Shown: positions 42,413 to 49,978 of the stretch, piece by piece
Numbering within the stretch: the stretch's first letter is position 1
Layout of the letters: every line of letters begins with the position of its first letter
Assembly (NCBI RefSeq): GCF_900091435.1
Contig: NZ_FMCS01000010.1
Coordinates: 124,001 to 188,000 of the forward strand
Direction of reading: 5' to 3'
Source of the DNA: Micromonospora chaiyaphumensis
GTDB taxonomy: Bacteria > Actinomycetota > Actinomycetes > Mycobacteriales > Micromonosporaceae
DNA: 64,000 nucleotides
The notes under the pieces: model-generated
What the model saw: only the letters and a program-made list of their open reading frames with translations
Database searches by the model: none
What the model was told of the DNA's origin: nothing
Made by a program: the position numbers and the translations under genes

Positions 42413-45400
42413 TCGCTTGTCTCCTGACCCTCGTCGTCGGCCCGGTTGAGCCGCTGGCTGATCACCTGGGTGACCCCGCTGCGCATGGTCACGCCGTAGA
42501 GCGCGTCGGCGATCTCCATGGTGCGCTTCTGGTGGGTGATCACGATGAGCTGGCTCTTCTCCCGGAGCTGGGCCAGCAGCGTGATCAGGCGGCCCAGGTT
42601 GACGTCGTCGAGGGCCGCCTCCACCTCGTCCATGATGTAGAACGGACTGGGCCGCGCGCGGAAGATCGCCACAAGCATGGCCACCGCGGTCAGCGACCGC
42701 TCGCCGCCGGAGAGCAGCGACAGCCGCTTGATCTTCTTGCCGGGCGGCCGGGCCTCGACCTCGACGCCGGTGGTGAGCAGGTCCTCCGGGTCGGTGAGGA
42801 CCAGCCGGCCCTCGCCACCGGGGAAGAGCACGGTGAACACCTGCTCGAACTCCCGCGCCGTGTCCTCGAACGCGCTGGCGAAGACCTCCAGGATCCGGTC
42901 GTCGACGTCCTTGACCACGGTGAGCAGGTCGCGGCGGCTGGCCTTCAGGTCCTCCAGCTGCTCGGAGAGGAACTTGTAGCGCTCCTCCAGCGCGGCGAAC
43001 TCCTCCAGCGCGAGGGGGTTGACCTTGCCGAGCAGGGCCAGTTCCCGCTCCGCCTTGGCGGCCCGCTTCTCCTGCACCGGCCGCTCGTAGCGGACCGGCT
43101 CGGGCAGCGGCGTGCCCTCCTTCTCCGCGGCGGCGACGTCGGCGTCGGTGGGCGGGACGAGCTGGTCGGGGCCGTACTCGGCGATCAGGGTGGCCACGTC
43201 GAGGCCGAAGTCCTCGGCCGCCTTCGCCTCCAGCTGCTCGATGCGCAGCCGCTGCTCGGCGCGGGCCACCTCGTCCCGGTGCACCTGACTGGTCAGCCGC
43301 TCCAGCTCGGCGCCGAGCCGCTTGGCCGCGCCGCGTACCTCGGAGAGCTCGGCCTCGCGGGCGGCGCGCTCGCGGGCGACGGCGTCGCGGTGCTCCTCGG
43401 CCCGGGCGATCGAGACGGTGAGCCGGGTGAGCGCCTCGCGGGCCCCGCCGACCACGGCCCGCGCGATCTCCGCGCCCCGGGTGCGGGCCGCGCGCCGGGC
43501 GGCGGCGCGCTCCCGCGCGGCCCGCTCGGCGGTCGCCTGCCGGGCGAGGGAGTCGGCCCGGCCGGCGATCGAGGAGACCCGCTCCTCGGCGGTACGCACG
43601 GCGAGCCGGACCTCCATCTCGTTCTGCCGGGCCTGCGGCACCATGGCGGCGAGCTGGTCGCGTTCCTCGGTGGACGGTTCGGCGTCGAGCGGGGTGGCCT
43701 CGGCCAGCCGGAGCCGCTCCTCCAGCTCGGCGAGGGCCTGGAGGTCGCGTTCCCGGGCCGCCTCGGCGCGGGCCCGGGACTCGCCGAGCCGGTCGGTCTC
43801 CGCCTTGGCCGACCGGGCGGCCGCGCCCAGCTCGGCGAGGCGGCGGGCGGCGGCGTTGCGGTGGCTCTCCGCCTCCCGCTTGGCCGCGGCGGCGTGCTGC
43901 ACGGCCTCCTTGGCGGCGGCCACCTCGGCGCGCGCCTCGACCAGTTGCTCGCGCAGCTCGGCGCTGGTCCGCTCGGCGGTGGCCCGGTTGGCCCGCGCCT
44001 CCTCCACGGCCGCCTGCACCTCGATGTAGCTGGGCGCCTTGGCCGACCCGCCGGCCGCCGCGTACGCCCCGACCACGTCGCCGTCCGGGGTGACCGCGCG
44101 CAGCTCCGGGTTGCCCGCGACCAGCTCGGCCGCGGCGGCGAGATCGTCGACGAGCACCACGTCCCGCAGCGCCCGGTGCACCGCGGGCCGGATCTCGGCG
44201 GAGCACTCCACGAGGTCGGGGGCCCAGCGGGCGCCGTCGGGCAGCTTCGGGCGCAGCGCGTCGGCAGAGCCGGACATGCCGGGGCCGGCGGGGCTGCCCA
44301 CCAGCAGCCCGGCCCGGCCCGCGTCGGAGATCTTGAGCAGCCGCATGGCCTCGACGGCCTCGTCCACGCCGGTGACCGCGACGGCGTCGGCGAGCCCGCC
44401 GAGCGCGGCGGCGAGCGCCGCCTCGTTGCCGGGGGCGACGGTGAGCAGCCCGGAGAGGCTGCCGAGCAGGCCGGGCACCTGGTCGGCGCGGGCCAGCAGG
44501 GCGCCCGCGCCGTCCTTGCGGCGCAGGCCGAGCGCGAGCGCCTCCTCGCGGGCCTTCCAGGTCGCCGCGTCCTTCTCGGCGGCCCGCTCGGCGTCGGCGA
44601 GGCTGCGCACGGCGGCCTGGGCCTGCTCGTGGACGGCGACCGCCTCGGCGTGCCGGGCGTCCAGGTCGGCGTTGTCCCGATCGGCCTCGGTGGACTGTTC
44701 GGCGACGGCGTCCAGGTCGGCCTGGGCCTTCTCGGCGCGGGACAGGGCGTCGGTGTGCGCGGCGGCGAGCCGTTCGATCTCCTCGCCGGCGCTGGTGGTG
44801 CGGGCCCGGGCGGAGTTGACCTGGCCGGTCAGCCGCGCCAGGCCCTCGCGGCGGTCGGCGATGGCCTTGGCCGCGGCGACCAGTTCCCGCTCGGCGGCGG
44901 CGAGCTGCCGCTCCAGCTCCTGGCGGTGCTCGACCGCCTCGGCGAGCCGGATCTGGTCCTCGGTGAGCGCCGCCCGCAGCTCCTCCTCCTGCTCGCGGAC
45001 CCGCCGGGACTCGGCCTCCAGTTGCTCGGGGTCGCGGCCGGGGCGCTCGTCGTCGCCGGTGGCGCTGAGGTGGCGCAGCCGTTCCCGGGCGAGCTGCTCG
45101 ATGGAGCGGAACCGCTCCTGGAGCGCGGAGAGCTTGTACCAGGTGTCCTGGGCCGCGGCGAGCAGCGGGGCGTCCTCGGCCAGCGCCGCCTCCAGCTCGC
45201 CGAGGCGGGCCTGCACCTCGCCGTGCTCGCCCTCGATCTGCTCGCGCCGCTCACGCAGCGCGGTCTCGTCGGCGATCTCCCGGTCCAGGGTGGTGCGCAG
45301 GGTGTGCAGGTCGTCGGCGAGCAGCCGCAGCCGGGCGTCGCGCAGGTTGGCCTGGATGGCGGCGGCCCGGCGGGCCACCTCGGCCTGCCGGCCCAGCGGC

Positions 45401-46008
45401 TTGAGCTGGCGGCGCAGCTCGGCGGTGAGGTCGGTGAGCCGGTTGAGGTTGGTCTGCATCGCGTCGAGCTTCCGCAGCGCCTTCTCCTTGCGCTTGCGGT
45501 GCTTGAGGACGCCGGCCGCCTCCTCGATGAACGCCCGCCGGTCCTCCGGCTTGGCGTGCAGCATGCCGTCGAGCCGGCCCTGCCCGACGATGATGTGCAT
45601 CTCCCGGCCGATGCCGGAGTCCGAGAGCAGCTCCTGGATGTCCAGCAGCCGGCAGGAGTCGCCGTTGATCTCGTACTCGCTCTCGCCGGAGCGGAACATC
45701 CGGCGGGTGATGGAGACCTCGGTGTACTCGATCGGCAGCGCGCCGTCGGTGTTGTCGATGGTGAGGGTGACCTCGGCCCGGCCCAGCGGCGCCCGCCCGG
45801 CGGTGCCGGCGAAGATGACGTCCTCCATCTTGCCGCCGCGCAGCGCCTTGGCGCCCTGCTCGCCGAGCACCCAGGCGATGGCGTCGACGACGTTGGACTT
45901 GCCGGAGCCGTTCGGGCCGACCACGCAGGTGATCCCGGGCTCCAGCTTCAGCGTCGTCGCGGAGGCGAAGGACTTGAAGCCCTTCACCGTCAGGCTCTTG
46001 AGATGCAC
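42409..46008 (-). CDS. smc: Chromosome segregation protein SMC
   Basis: This condensin ATPase organises and segregates the chromosome with ScpA/ScpB. The 1199-residue protein has the N-terminal head with Walker A GPNGSGKSNVVDAIAWVLGE, a long coiled coil, a hinge around residues 500-670 (VPGLLGSLSGLLTV ... VVGAYAAAGGSAKAPSYIEV), a second coiled coil rich in Ala/Glu/Arg, and the C-terminal head with LLSGGERSLTAVAMLVAIF and YIMDEVEAALDDVNL. GTG at 46008. It is followed by the overlapping HAD gene. Confidence 0.97.
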   Translation of the reverse strand: MHLKSLTVKGFKSFASATTLKLEPGITCVVGPNGSGKSNVVDAIAWVLGEQGAKALRGGKMEDVIFAGTAGRAPLGRAEVTLTIDNTDGALPIEYTEVSITRRMFRSGESEYEINGDSCRLLDIQELLSDSGIGREMHIIVGQGRLDGMLHAKPEDRRAFIEEAAGVLKHRKRKEKALRKLDAMQTNLNRLTDLTAELRRQLKPLGRQAEVARRAAAIQANLRDARLRLLADDLHTLRTTLDREIADETALRERREQIEGEHGEVQARLGELEAALAEDAPLLAAAQDTWYKLSALQERFRSIEQLARERLRHLSATGDDERPGRDPEQLEAESRRVREQEEELRAALTEDQIRLAEAVEHRQELERQLAAAERELVAAAKAIADRREGLARLTGQVNSARARTTSAGEEIERLAAAHTDALSRAEKAQADLDAVAEQSTEADRDNADLDARHAEAVAVHEQAQAAVRSLADAERAAEKDAATWKAREEALALGLRRKDGAGALLARADQVPGLLGSLSGLLTVAPGNEAALAAALGGLADAVAVTGVDEAVEAMRLLKISDAGRAGLLVGSPAGPGMSGSADALRPKLPDGARWAPDLVECSAEIRPAVHRALRDVVLVDDLAAAAELVAGNPELRAVTPDGDVVGAYAAAGGSAKAPSYIEVQAAVEEARANRATAERTSAELREQLVEARAEVAAAKEAVQHAAAAKREAESHRNAAARRLAELGAAARSAKAETDRLGESRARAEAARERDLQALAELEERLRLAEATPLDAEPSTEERDQLAAMVPQARQNEMEVRLAVRTAEERVSSIAGRADSLARQATAERAARERAAARRAARTRGAEIARAVVGGAREALTRLTVSIARAEEHRDAVARERAAREAELSEVRGAAKRLGAELERLTSQVHRDEVARAEQRLRIEQLEAKAAEDFGLDVATLIAEYGPDQLVPPTDADVAAAEKEGTPLPEPVRYERPVQEKRAAKAERELALLGKVNPLALEEFAALEERYKFLSEQLEDLKASRRDLLTVVKDVDDRILEVFASAFEDTAREFEQVFTVLFPGGEGRLVLTDPEDLLTTGVEVEARPPGKKIKRLSLLSGGERSLTAVAMLVAIFRARPSPFYIMDEVEAALDDVNLGRLITLLAQLREKSQLIVITHQKRTMEIADALYGVTMRSGVTQVISQRLNRADDEGQETSE

Positions 46009-46071
46009 CTTCTCGATCCTCGTCCGGTGGCCGCCGTACCGTCGCCGGCTGCGCGGACCTGGCGAACCCGC

Positions 46072-46077
46072 AGACTA
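46072..46077 (-). promoter_or_regulatory. Candidate smc -10 element
   Basis: TAGTCT on the minus strand (TAnnnT) lies about 64 bases before the smc GTG. No clear -35. Two perfect palindromes farther upstream (46144-46157 and 46175-46193) could bind regulators. Confidence 0.35.
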
Positions 46078-46143
46078 ACCCGCGGGCGGGGAGAGCCTGG
46101 TACGCGACCCACCCGGTGCCGGACGTGTCCGGTTTCCGGCGGT

Positions 46144-46193
46144 GTGGCGCACGCCACGGGAAAGTGCAAGATCAGAATTGCGGGACGCAATTC
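46144..46193. repeat. Two perfect palindromes upstream of smc
   Basis: GTGGCG-CA-CGCCAC at 46144-46157 and GAATTGCG-GGA-CGCAATTC at 46175-46193 lie in the roughly 300-base gap before smc. The second is AT-richer than the surroundings. Both could be operators. No other gene-like content is seen in the gap, apart from the terminator to the right. Confidence 0.6.
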
Positions 46194-46243
46194 CGGAACG
46201 GCCCGTCAAGATCGCGGAATGCGCGGCCCGAAAACAAAAAGCT

Positions 46244-46270
46244 GCGCGCCGGCACTGGGTGTCGGCGCGC
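46244..46270. terminator. Bidirectional terminator with T-runs
   Basis: Perfect 8-bp arms (46244-46251 and 46263-46270) are extended by CAC/GTG pairing near the loop. A TTTT run follows on the plus strand (46272-46275), and the minus-strand side reads AGCTTTTTGTTTTC. It is the clearest classical terminator in the window and ends the small coiled-coil gene before smc. Confidence 0.8.
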
Positions 46271-46312
46271 GTTTTCTGTGTGGTGCGATTCAGTTTTCCG
46301 GGCGACCGGAGA

Positions 46313-46507
46313 TCAGGTCAGCGCGGGCTCGGCCAGACGGAGGAGGTCGTCGGCCTCCGCCGCAGCCGCCGCAAGCCGATCGTTGTCGGCACGCAGACGC
46401 GTGATCTCGAACTCCAGTGCCTGAACCCTGGCACGCAGTCGGGTGACCTCGTCGAGCAGACGCCGGTCGGGCGCTGCACCTACGTGGCCGTAGAGGGCCT
46501 TCGCCAT
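46313..46507 (-). CDS. Small coiled-coil protein, 64 aa
   Basis: The 64-residue product starts MAKALYGHVGAAPDRRLLDE and continues as one long helix with leucine heptads (VTRLRARVQALEFEITRLRA). I recall similar short proteins opening with MxKALxGHVG in many actinobacteria. No function is established to my knowledge. ATG at 46507 has a good AGGAG ribosome binding site. A near-consensus promoter lies about 115 bases upstream, and a strong terminator follows, so it is a self-contained, probably well-expressed gene. Confidence 0.85.
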   Translation of the reverse strand: MAKALYGHVGAAPDRRLLDEVTRLRARVQALEFEITRLRADNDRLAAAAAEADDLLRLAEPALT

Positions 46508-46621
46508 GCTGACTCCTTGATATGCGCTGCCGGAAAGGCCGGCCAACGCGCGCCCACTGATGTTCGCGGCTGCCACCCCCGCGAAATCCGGGCATGGCTG
46601 GGCGCGACTGGCGACACCTAT

Positions 46622-46651
46622 ATATTGAGCCGAAACCCCCTCCTTCGTCAA
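46622..46651 (-). promoter_or_regulatory. Strong promoter for the small coiled-coil gene
   Basis: On the minus strand TTGACG (46646-46651) and CAATAT (46622-46627) are separated by 18 bases. The AT-rich -10 region (CAATATATAG) stands out in this GC-rich DNA. The transcript would carry a leader of about 105 bases. Confidence 0.65.
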
Positions 46652-46814
46652 GTTCCTGCAGGCCGTAGATCATCTCCACGTCCACCGGTCCACTTGTCGG
46701 GGGGCTGCCACAAGGCGCGGACACGCTCTGTCCGGACGCCTTTACTGTACGCCCGGGAATGTGTGAACGCCTCACCCTTGCTGTCTGGTTCCCCTTAACT
46801 CTTTCTTAGCCACG

Positions 46815-46844
46815 TTGCCGCAGCTCGCGGGCCGCCCGTAGCGT
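46815..46844 (+). promoter_or_regulatory. Promoter candidate for the CAP-domain gene
   Basis: TTGCCG (46815-46820), an 18-base spacer and TAGCGT (46839-46844) give an acceptable actinobacterial promoter with a start about 30 bases before the GTG at 46882. Confidence 0.45.
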
Positions 46845-46881
46845 CACTGCGGCCCGCAACCGACCCGTGGAGGGGACAGGC

Positions 46882-48213
46882 GTGTACCGCTGGACCGACC
46901 CGATCGAACCGGATGGCGTTCCCCGACGCCCCGAGCCGCCGACCGACGAGGGACCGGCCTGGCTCACCGACCGGCCCGAGCCGCGGTCGTCATACCTCTT
47001 CGGGGACGAGCCGGCGCAGCCCGGCCCGGACCGGACCGAGCCGCCCACCGGCACCTGGGGGGCCGACGCCCCGACGACGCCGTGGCGGGACGACCACACT
47101 CCCGAGCGCACCGGCCACCTCCCCACCGCCGGCGCCGGGACGCACGGGTGGGCCGACGCCGGGCGGTACGCCGACGCCGACCGGACCGGGTACTCCCCGG
47201 CCGTCGAGCCGCCGGCGTACGGCCCGGCGGCCCACCCGGGCGGCGCGCCGATGCCTCCCTACGAGCCGATGTCCCCCTACGAGCGGGCCGGCGGCTGGCA
47301 CCCCGAGGAGCAGCACACCGCCTGGCAGCAGCCCGTGGACGAGCAGCACACCGCCTGGCAGCAGCCCGTGGACGAGCGGGCCGGCGCCTGGCAGCCGAGC
47401 GTGGACGAGCGGTCGACGGGCTCCTGGCAGCCGGCCACCGACGCCGCGGACGACGACACCGGCCGGCACCGGCAGCGGCGCCGACTGCGGCGTCCCCTGC
47501 TCATCGGTGGGGCCGCCGCGGCGGCGACCCTCGTGGTGAGCCTCGGCGTGGGCGCCCTGGTGCTGCCCGACGGTGACCAGCCGACCGAGCCGACCTCCGC
47601 CGACGGGCCGGTGGCCGCCGCCCCGCTCGCGACCGACGGCGCCGAGGACGCCCCGGGCGACGCCCTCGCGCCGGAGTCGGCCAGCCCGAGCGCCGCGCCG
47701 ACCAGCGCCCGGCCCACCCCGAGCAGGAAGCCGACCCCGAAGCCGAGCCGGACCACCGCCCCGTCCCGGCAGCTGCCGCGGAGCACCGCGCCGAGCAGCA
47801 CGGGCGCCACGACGGCCTCGGCCAAGGGCCTCACCGCCGAGCTGCGGGAGGTCGTCACCCTGGTCAACCAGGAGCGGGCGAAGGCCGGCTGCAAGGCGCT
47901 GACCGTCGACGACAAGCTGACGCTCGCCGCCCAGCGGCACAGCCAGGACCAGGCCGACCACAAGAACATGACCCACGACGGCAGCGACGGCAGCGACGTG
48001 GGCGACCGGCTCGACCGGGTCGGCTACGCCTGGCGGTCGTACGGCGAGAACGTCGCCTGGAACCAGCAGAGCCCGGCTGCGGTGATGGACGCCTGGATGA
48101 ACTCCCCGGGGCACCGGGCGAACATCCTGAACTGCTCGTTCACCGAGATCGGCGTGGGCGTGGCGCGGAGCAACGGGCCGTACTGGACGCAGGACTTCGG
48201 CACCCCGCGCTGA
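46882..48213 (+). CDS. CAP/SCP-domain membrane-anchored protein
   Basis: The 443-residue protein has a Pro/Asp/Trp-rich cytoplasmic part (residues 1-200) containing four 11-12-residue repeats, one membrane segment (about 205-227, LLIGGAAAAATLVVSLGVGA), a Ser/Thr/Pro linker and a C-terminal CAP domain (about 325-443) with HSQDQADHKNMTHDGSDGSD, SYGENVAWNQQSPAAVMDAW and SPGHRANILNCSFTEIGVGV. Its His and Glu residues match the CAP cavity. The CAP domain should lie outside the cell. Function is unknown. CAP proteins in other organisms bind lipids or act on the wall. GTG at 46882 follows GGAGGGG. Confidence 0.88.
   Translation: MYRWTDPIEPDGVPRRPEPPTDEGPAWLTDRPEPRSSYLFGDEPAQPGPDRTEPPTGTWGADAPTTPWRDDHTPERTGHLPTAGAGTHGWADAGRYADADRTGYSPAVEPPAYGPAAHPGGAPMPPYEPMSPYERAGGWHPEEQHTAWQQPVDEQHTAWQQPVDERAGAWQPSVDERSTGSWQPATDAADDDTGRHRQRRRLRRPLLIGGAAAAATLVVSLGVGALVLPDGDQPTEPTSADGPVAAAPLATDGAEDAPGDALAPESASPSAAPTSARPTPSRKPTPKPSRTTAPSRQLPRSTAPSSTGATTASAKGLTAELREVVTLVNQERAKAGCKALTVDDKLTLAAQRHSQDQADHKNMTHDGSDGSDVGDRLDRVGYAWRSYGENVAWNQQSPAAVMDAWMNSPGHRANILNCSFTEIGVGVARSNGPYWTQDFGTPR
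47308..47442 (+). repeat. Trp-containing tandem repeats in the CAP protein
   Basis: Two identical 33-base units (47308-47340 and 47341-47373) encode EQHTAWQQPVD twice. A third 33-base unit (47374-47406) encodes ERAGAWQPSVD, and a 36-base unit follows (ERSTGSWQPATD). The perfect first pair implies a recent duplication. Confidence 0.9.
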
Positions 48214-48361
48214 CCGCGCGTCGTGACCGGGCCTGCGCTCGTTGACCGGGTGAGGTACGCCGGGGACGCCTGAGCCGTGCCGGCCCCGCGGCCGGCGCAC
48301 CGGGGCCGCCGGAGACGTACCGGCAGGGGGCGGGGTGCCGCCCGCGACCCGGGAGCTGTCG

Positions 48362-49228
48362 ATGCGGATGCGGCCGGCGTGGGCCGTGCCGCCCCGGGCG
48401 GCCCGCGTCCGCCGACGCGGGCCGCACCGGGGCGTTGCGGTGGTGCTGTCGGCGCTGCTGCTCGCCCCGGCGTCGGCCTGCCAGGAGCCGATCGTCCCAC
48501 CCGGGGCGCCGACCCCGTGGCCGTCGGCGCACGCCCGGGACTGGCAGTGGCAGTGGCAGCTCACCGGCCCGGTGGACGTCACGGTCGACGCCGACGTCTT
48601 CCTGCTCGACCCCGTGCACACCACCTCCACCGAGACCGGCGCGCTGCGCGCCCGCAACCGGCGGTTGGTCTGCCAGGTACGGGTCGGCACGTACGCGACC
48701 GGCGAGCCGGACGCCAGCCGCTTCCCCGCCGCGGTACGCGGCACGGCGGTGCCCGGCCGGGCGAGCACCCGGTGGCTGGACGTCCGCCGGTGGGACTCGC
48801 TGGAGCCGGTGCTGGCCGACCGGTTCCGGCTCTGCCGGGGCAAGGGCTTCGGCGCCGTGGCGCTCGACGACGCGGACGCCTACCTGCACCGCACCGGCTT
48901 CCCGCTCACCTTCGACGACCAGTTGCTGTTCAACCGCCGGCTGGCCGAACTGGCCCGGCGGCTTGACCTCTCCCCCGGTCTCATCGACGACCTGCCGCAG
49001 GTGGCGGCGCTCGCCCCCGACTTCGACTTCGCGGTCAACCAGGAGTGCGTCCGCCGCGGCGGGTGCGACAAGCTACTGCCGTTCGTCGACGCGGACAAGC
49101 CGGTCTTCCACGTGGAGTACACGGGCGACCCGGCGCGGTTCTGCGTCACCACGGTCGGCTACGGCTTCGCCTCCATCCTCAAGGACCGCACCCTCGACGC
49201 CTGGCGCGAACCCTGCGCACTGCCCTGA
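48362..49228 (+). CDS. Secreted GH114-like (endo-alpha-1,4-polygalactosaminidase-type) protein
   Basis: The 288-residue exported protein has a long basic N-region and hydrophobic core (GVAVVLSALLLAPASAC) ending in a Cys that may be lipidated, although the box is not canonical. The rest resembles the TIM-barrel GH114 family: LVCQVRVGTYATGEPDASRF, RWLDVRRWDSLEPVL, GKGFGAVALDDADAY and FDFAVNQECVRRGGCDKLLP. Family members are linked to galactosaminogalactan hydrolysis. Activity here is inferred. ATG at 48362 follows GGGAG. A GTG at 48335 is possible. It lies 148 bases after the CAP gene. Confidence 0.82.
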   Translation: MRMRPAWAVPPRAARVRRRGPHRGVAVVLSALLLAPASACQEPIVPPGAPTPWPSAHARDWQWQWQLTGPVDVTVDADVFLLDPVHTTSTETGALRARNRRLVCQVRVGTYATGEPDASRFPAAVRGTAVPGRASTRWLDVRRWDSLEPVLADRFRLCRGKGFGAVALDDADAYLHRTGFPLTFDDQLLFNRRLAELARRLDLSPGLIDDLPQVAALAPDFDFAVNQECVRRGGCDKLLPFVDADKPVFHVEYTGDPARFCVTTVGYGFASILKDRTLDAWREPCALP

Positions 49229-49239
49229 GGGCATCCCGG

Positions 49240-49413
49240 TCAGATCGAACGACGTGCGAGGCGTGGCCGCCGTGGTGGTCGCAGGTGCCTCTCCTTGTGC
49301 TGCCGGACCATCTCGTCCCACACCTCCTGCGGGAAGTCGGGGTCCGGGGGTATCCACCTGTGGGAGTTGTCCGAGTAGTGGAACTTCTCGTCACCCGGCC
49401 CGAGCACGCTCAC
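49240..49413 (-). CDS. Small hypothetical protein, 57 aa, coupled to upstream gene
   Basis: The family is not recognised. The 57-residue protein begins VSVLGPGDEKFHYSDNSHRW, has an acidic middle (PDPDFPQEVWDEMVRQHKER) and a basic tail. GTG at 49413 overlaps the stop of the 72-residue gene as GTGA, so it would be translated by coupling. A longer reading of the same frame to 49584 is possible but would overlap that gene entirely. It could alternatively be a frameshifted C-terminal extension of the upstream gene. Confidence 0.5.
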   Translation of the reverse strand: MSVLGPGDEKFHYSDNSHRWIPPDPDFPQEVWDEMVRQHKERHLRPPRRPRLARRSI

Positions 49414-49628
49414 GGCATCCAGCCGAGGAAGCGACGATGGAGCGGCCCGGCCGGAGCCCAACCCATGTCCTGAGTGGCGGACACCAGGTGCGAGGCCATG
49501 TAGAGGGAAAGAGACAGCGGGGCGTTGTCGTACTCGGCGAGCAGTTGCCGACGGCGCGTGGGACAGGGCCAGGGCAGGCTGCACCCCGAGCAGGTCCAGA
49601 TTGGTTGAACGGGTCCGTGATCAGTCAT
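49410..49628 (-). CDS. Small Cys-containing hypothetical protein, 72 aa
   Basis: The 72-residue protein starts MTDHGPVQPIWTCSGCSLPW with a CxxC then WPC motif, followed by two predicted helices (RRRQLLAEYDNAPLSLSLYM, VSATQDMG) and ends RRFLGWMP. I recall many Micromonospora proteins with this W-x-C-x2-C...PWPC...FLGW pattern, usually annotated as hypothetical and often near small DNA-binding proteins. A zinc- or redox-related site is possible. It is divergent from a helix-turn-helix gene and coupled to a 57-residue frame. Confidence 0.75.
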   Translation of the reverse strand: MTDHGPVQPIWTCSGCSLPWPCPTRRRQLLAEYDNAPLSLSLYMASHLVSATQDMGWAPAGPLHRRFLGWMP

Positions 49629-49681
49629 GGACCGGGCAGGTCTCTCGCGGCATACGACCACGATGCCGTTCAGCCGACCGG

Positions 49682-49709
49682 TTAGTCAACTGGCAATATC
49701 CAATAGACT
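49682..49709 (+). promoter_or_regulatory. Promoter candidate for the HTH gene
   Basis: TTAGTC (49682-49687), 16 bases, then TAGACT (49704-49709) lie in a distinctly AT-rich 50-base patch between the divergent small genes. The minus-strand gene must also be driven from this region. Confidence 0.35.
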
Positions 49710-49735
49710 AGCAATCATCGACCTACGTTCAGGCC

Positions 49736-49951
49736 ATGGACCGAGGGCCGGGGCAGCTCATGGGGCCCTACGAGATCGCCCAGCGCTTAGGCGTGTCGCG
49801 GCAGCGGTTCCAGCAGCTCGCCAGGTATCCCACCTTCCCGAAGCCGTACCAGGAACTGCGCGGCATGAAGGTGTGGCTGGCCGACGACATCGAGCGCTGG
49901 ATCAAGGAGTACCGCCAGCCCCGCCCCACCGAGGACGACACACCGGCCTGA
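49736..49951 (+). CDS. Small helix-turn-helix DNA-binding protein (AlpA/MerR-like)
   Basis: The 71-residue protein is essentially one winged helix-turn-helix: MGPYEIAQRLGVSRQRFQQL, a wing (YPTFPKPYQELRGMKVWLAD) and DIERWIKEYRQ. This layout is shared by AlpA/excisionase-type and MerR-like small regulators encoded on integrated elements and in chromosomes. ATG at 49736. A second ATG at 49760 directly precedes the HTH and has GGGGC upstream, so it could be the true start. It is followed after 27 bases by a gene with its own leaderless promoter. Confidence 0.8.
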   Translation: MDRGPGQLMGPYEIAQRLGVSRQRFQQLARYPTFPKPYQELRGMKVWLADDIERWIKEYRQPRPTEDDTPA

Positions 49952-49966
49952 CAACTACACCGTCGC

Positions 49967-49972
49967 TACGCT
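49967..49972 (+). promoter_or_regulatory. -10 element of leaderless promoter
   Basis: TACGCT (TAnnnT) ends six bases before the GTG at 49979. It decides the start and indicates transcription separate from the HTH gene. Confidence 0.5.
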
Positions 49973-49978
49973 TCGCCG

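Larger units (their letters stand above)
46508..46881. other. Divergent intergenic region
   Basis: This 374-base gap separates the small coiled-coil gene (minus) from the CAP-domain gene (plus). It contains the promoter at 46622-46651, a lower-GC stretch from 46600 to 46810 with no supportable frame, and the plus-strand promoter candidate at 46815-46844. Confidence 0.6.

Noticed and set aside
42532..46404. 1290-codon open frame on the plus strand antisense to smc
   Set aside because: Typical shadow frame in high-GC DNA; the smc frame has full domain content and the antisense product has none.
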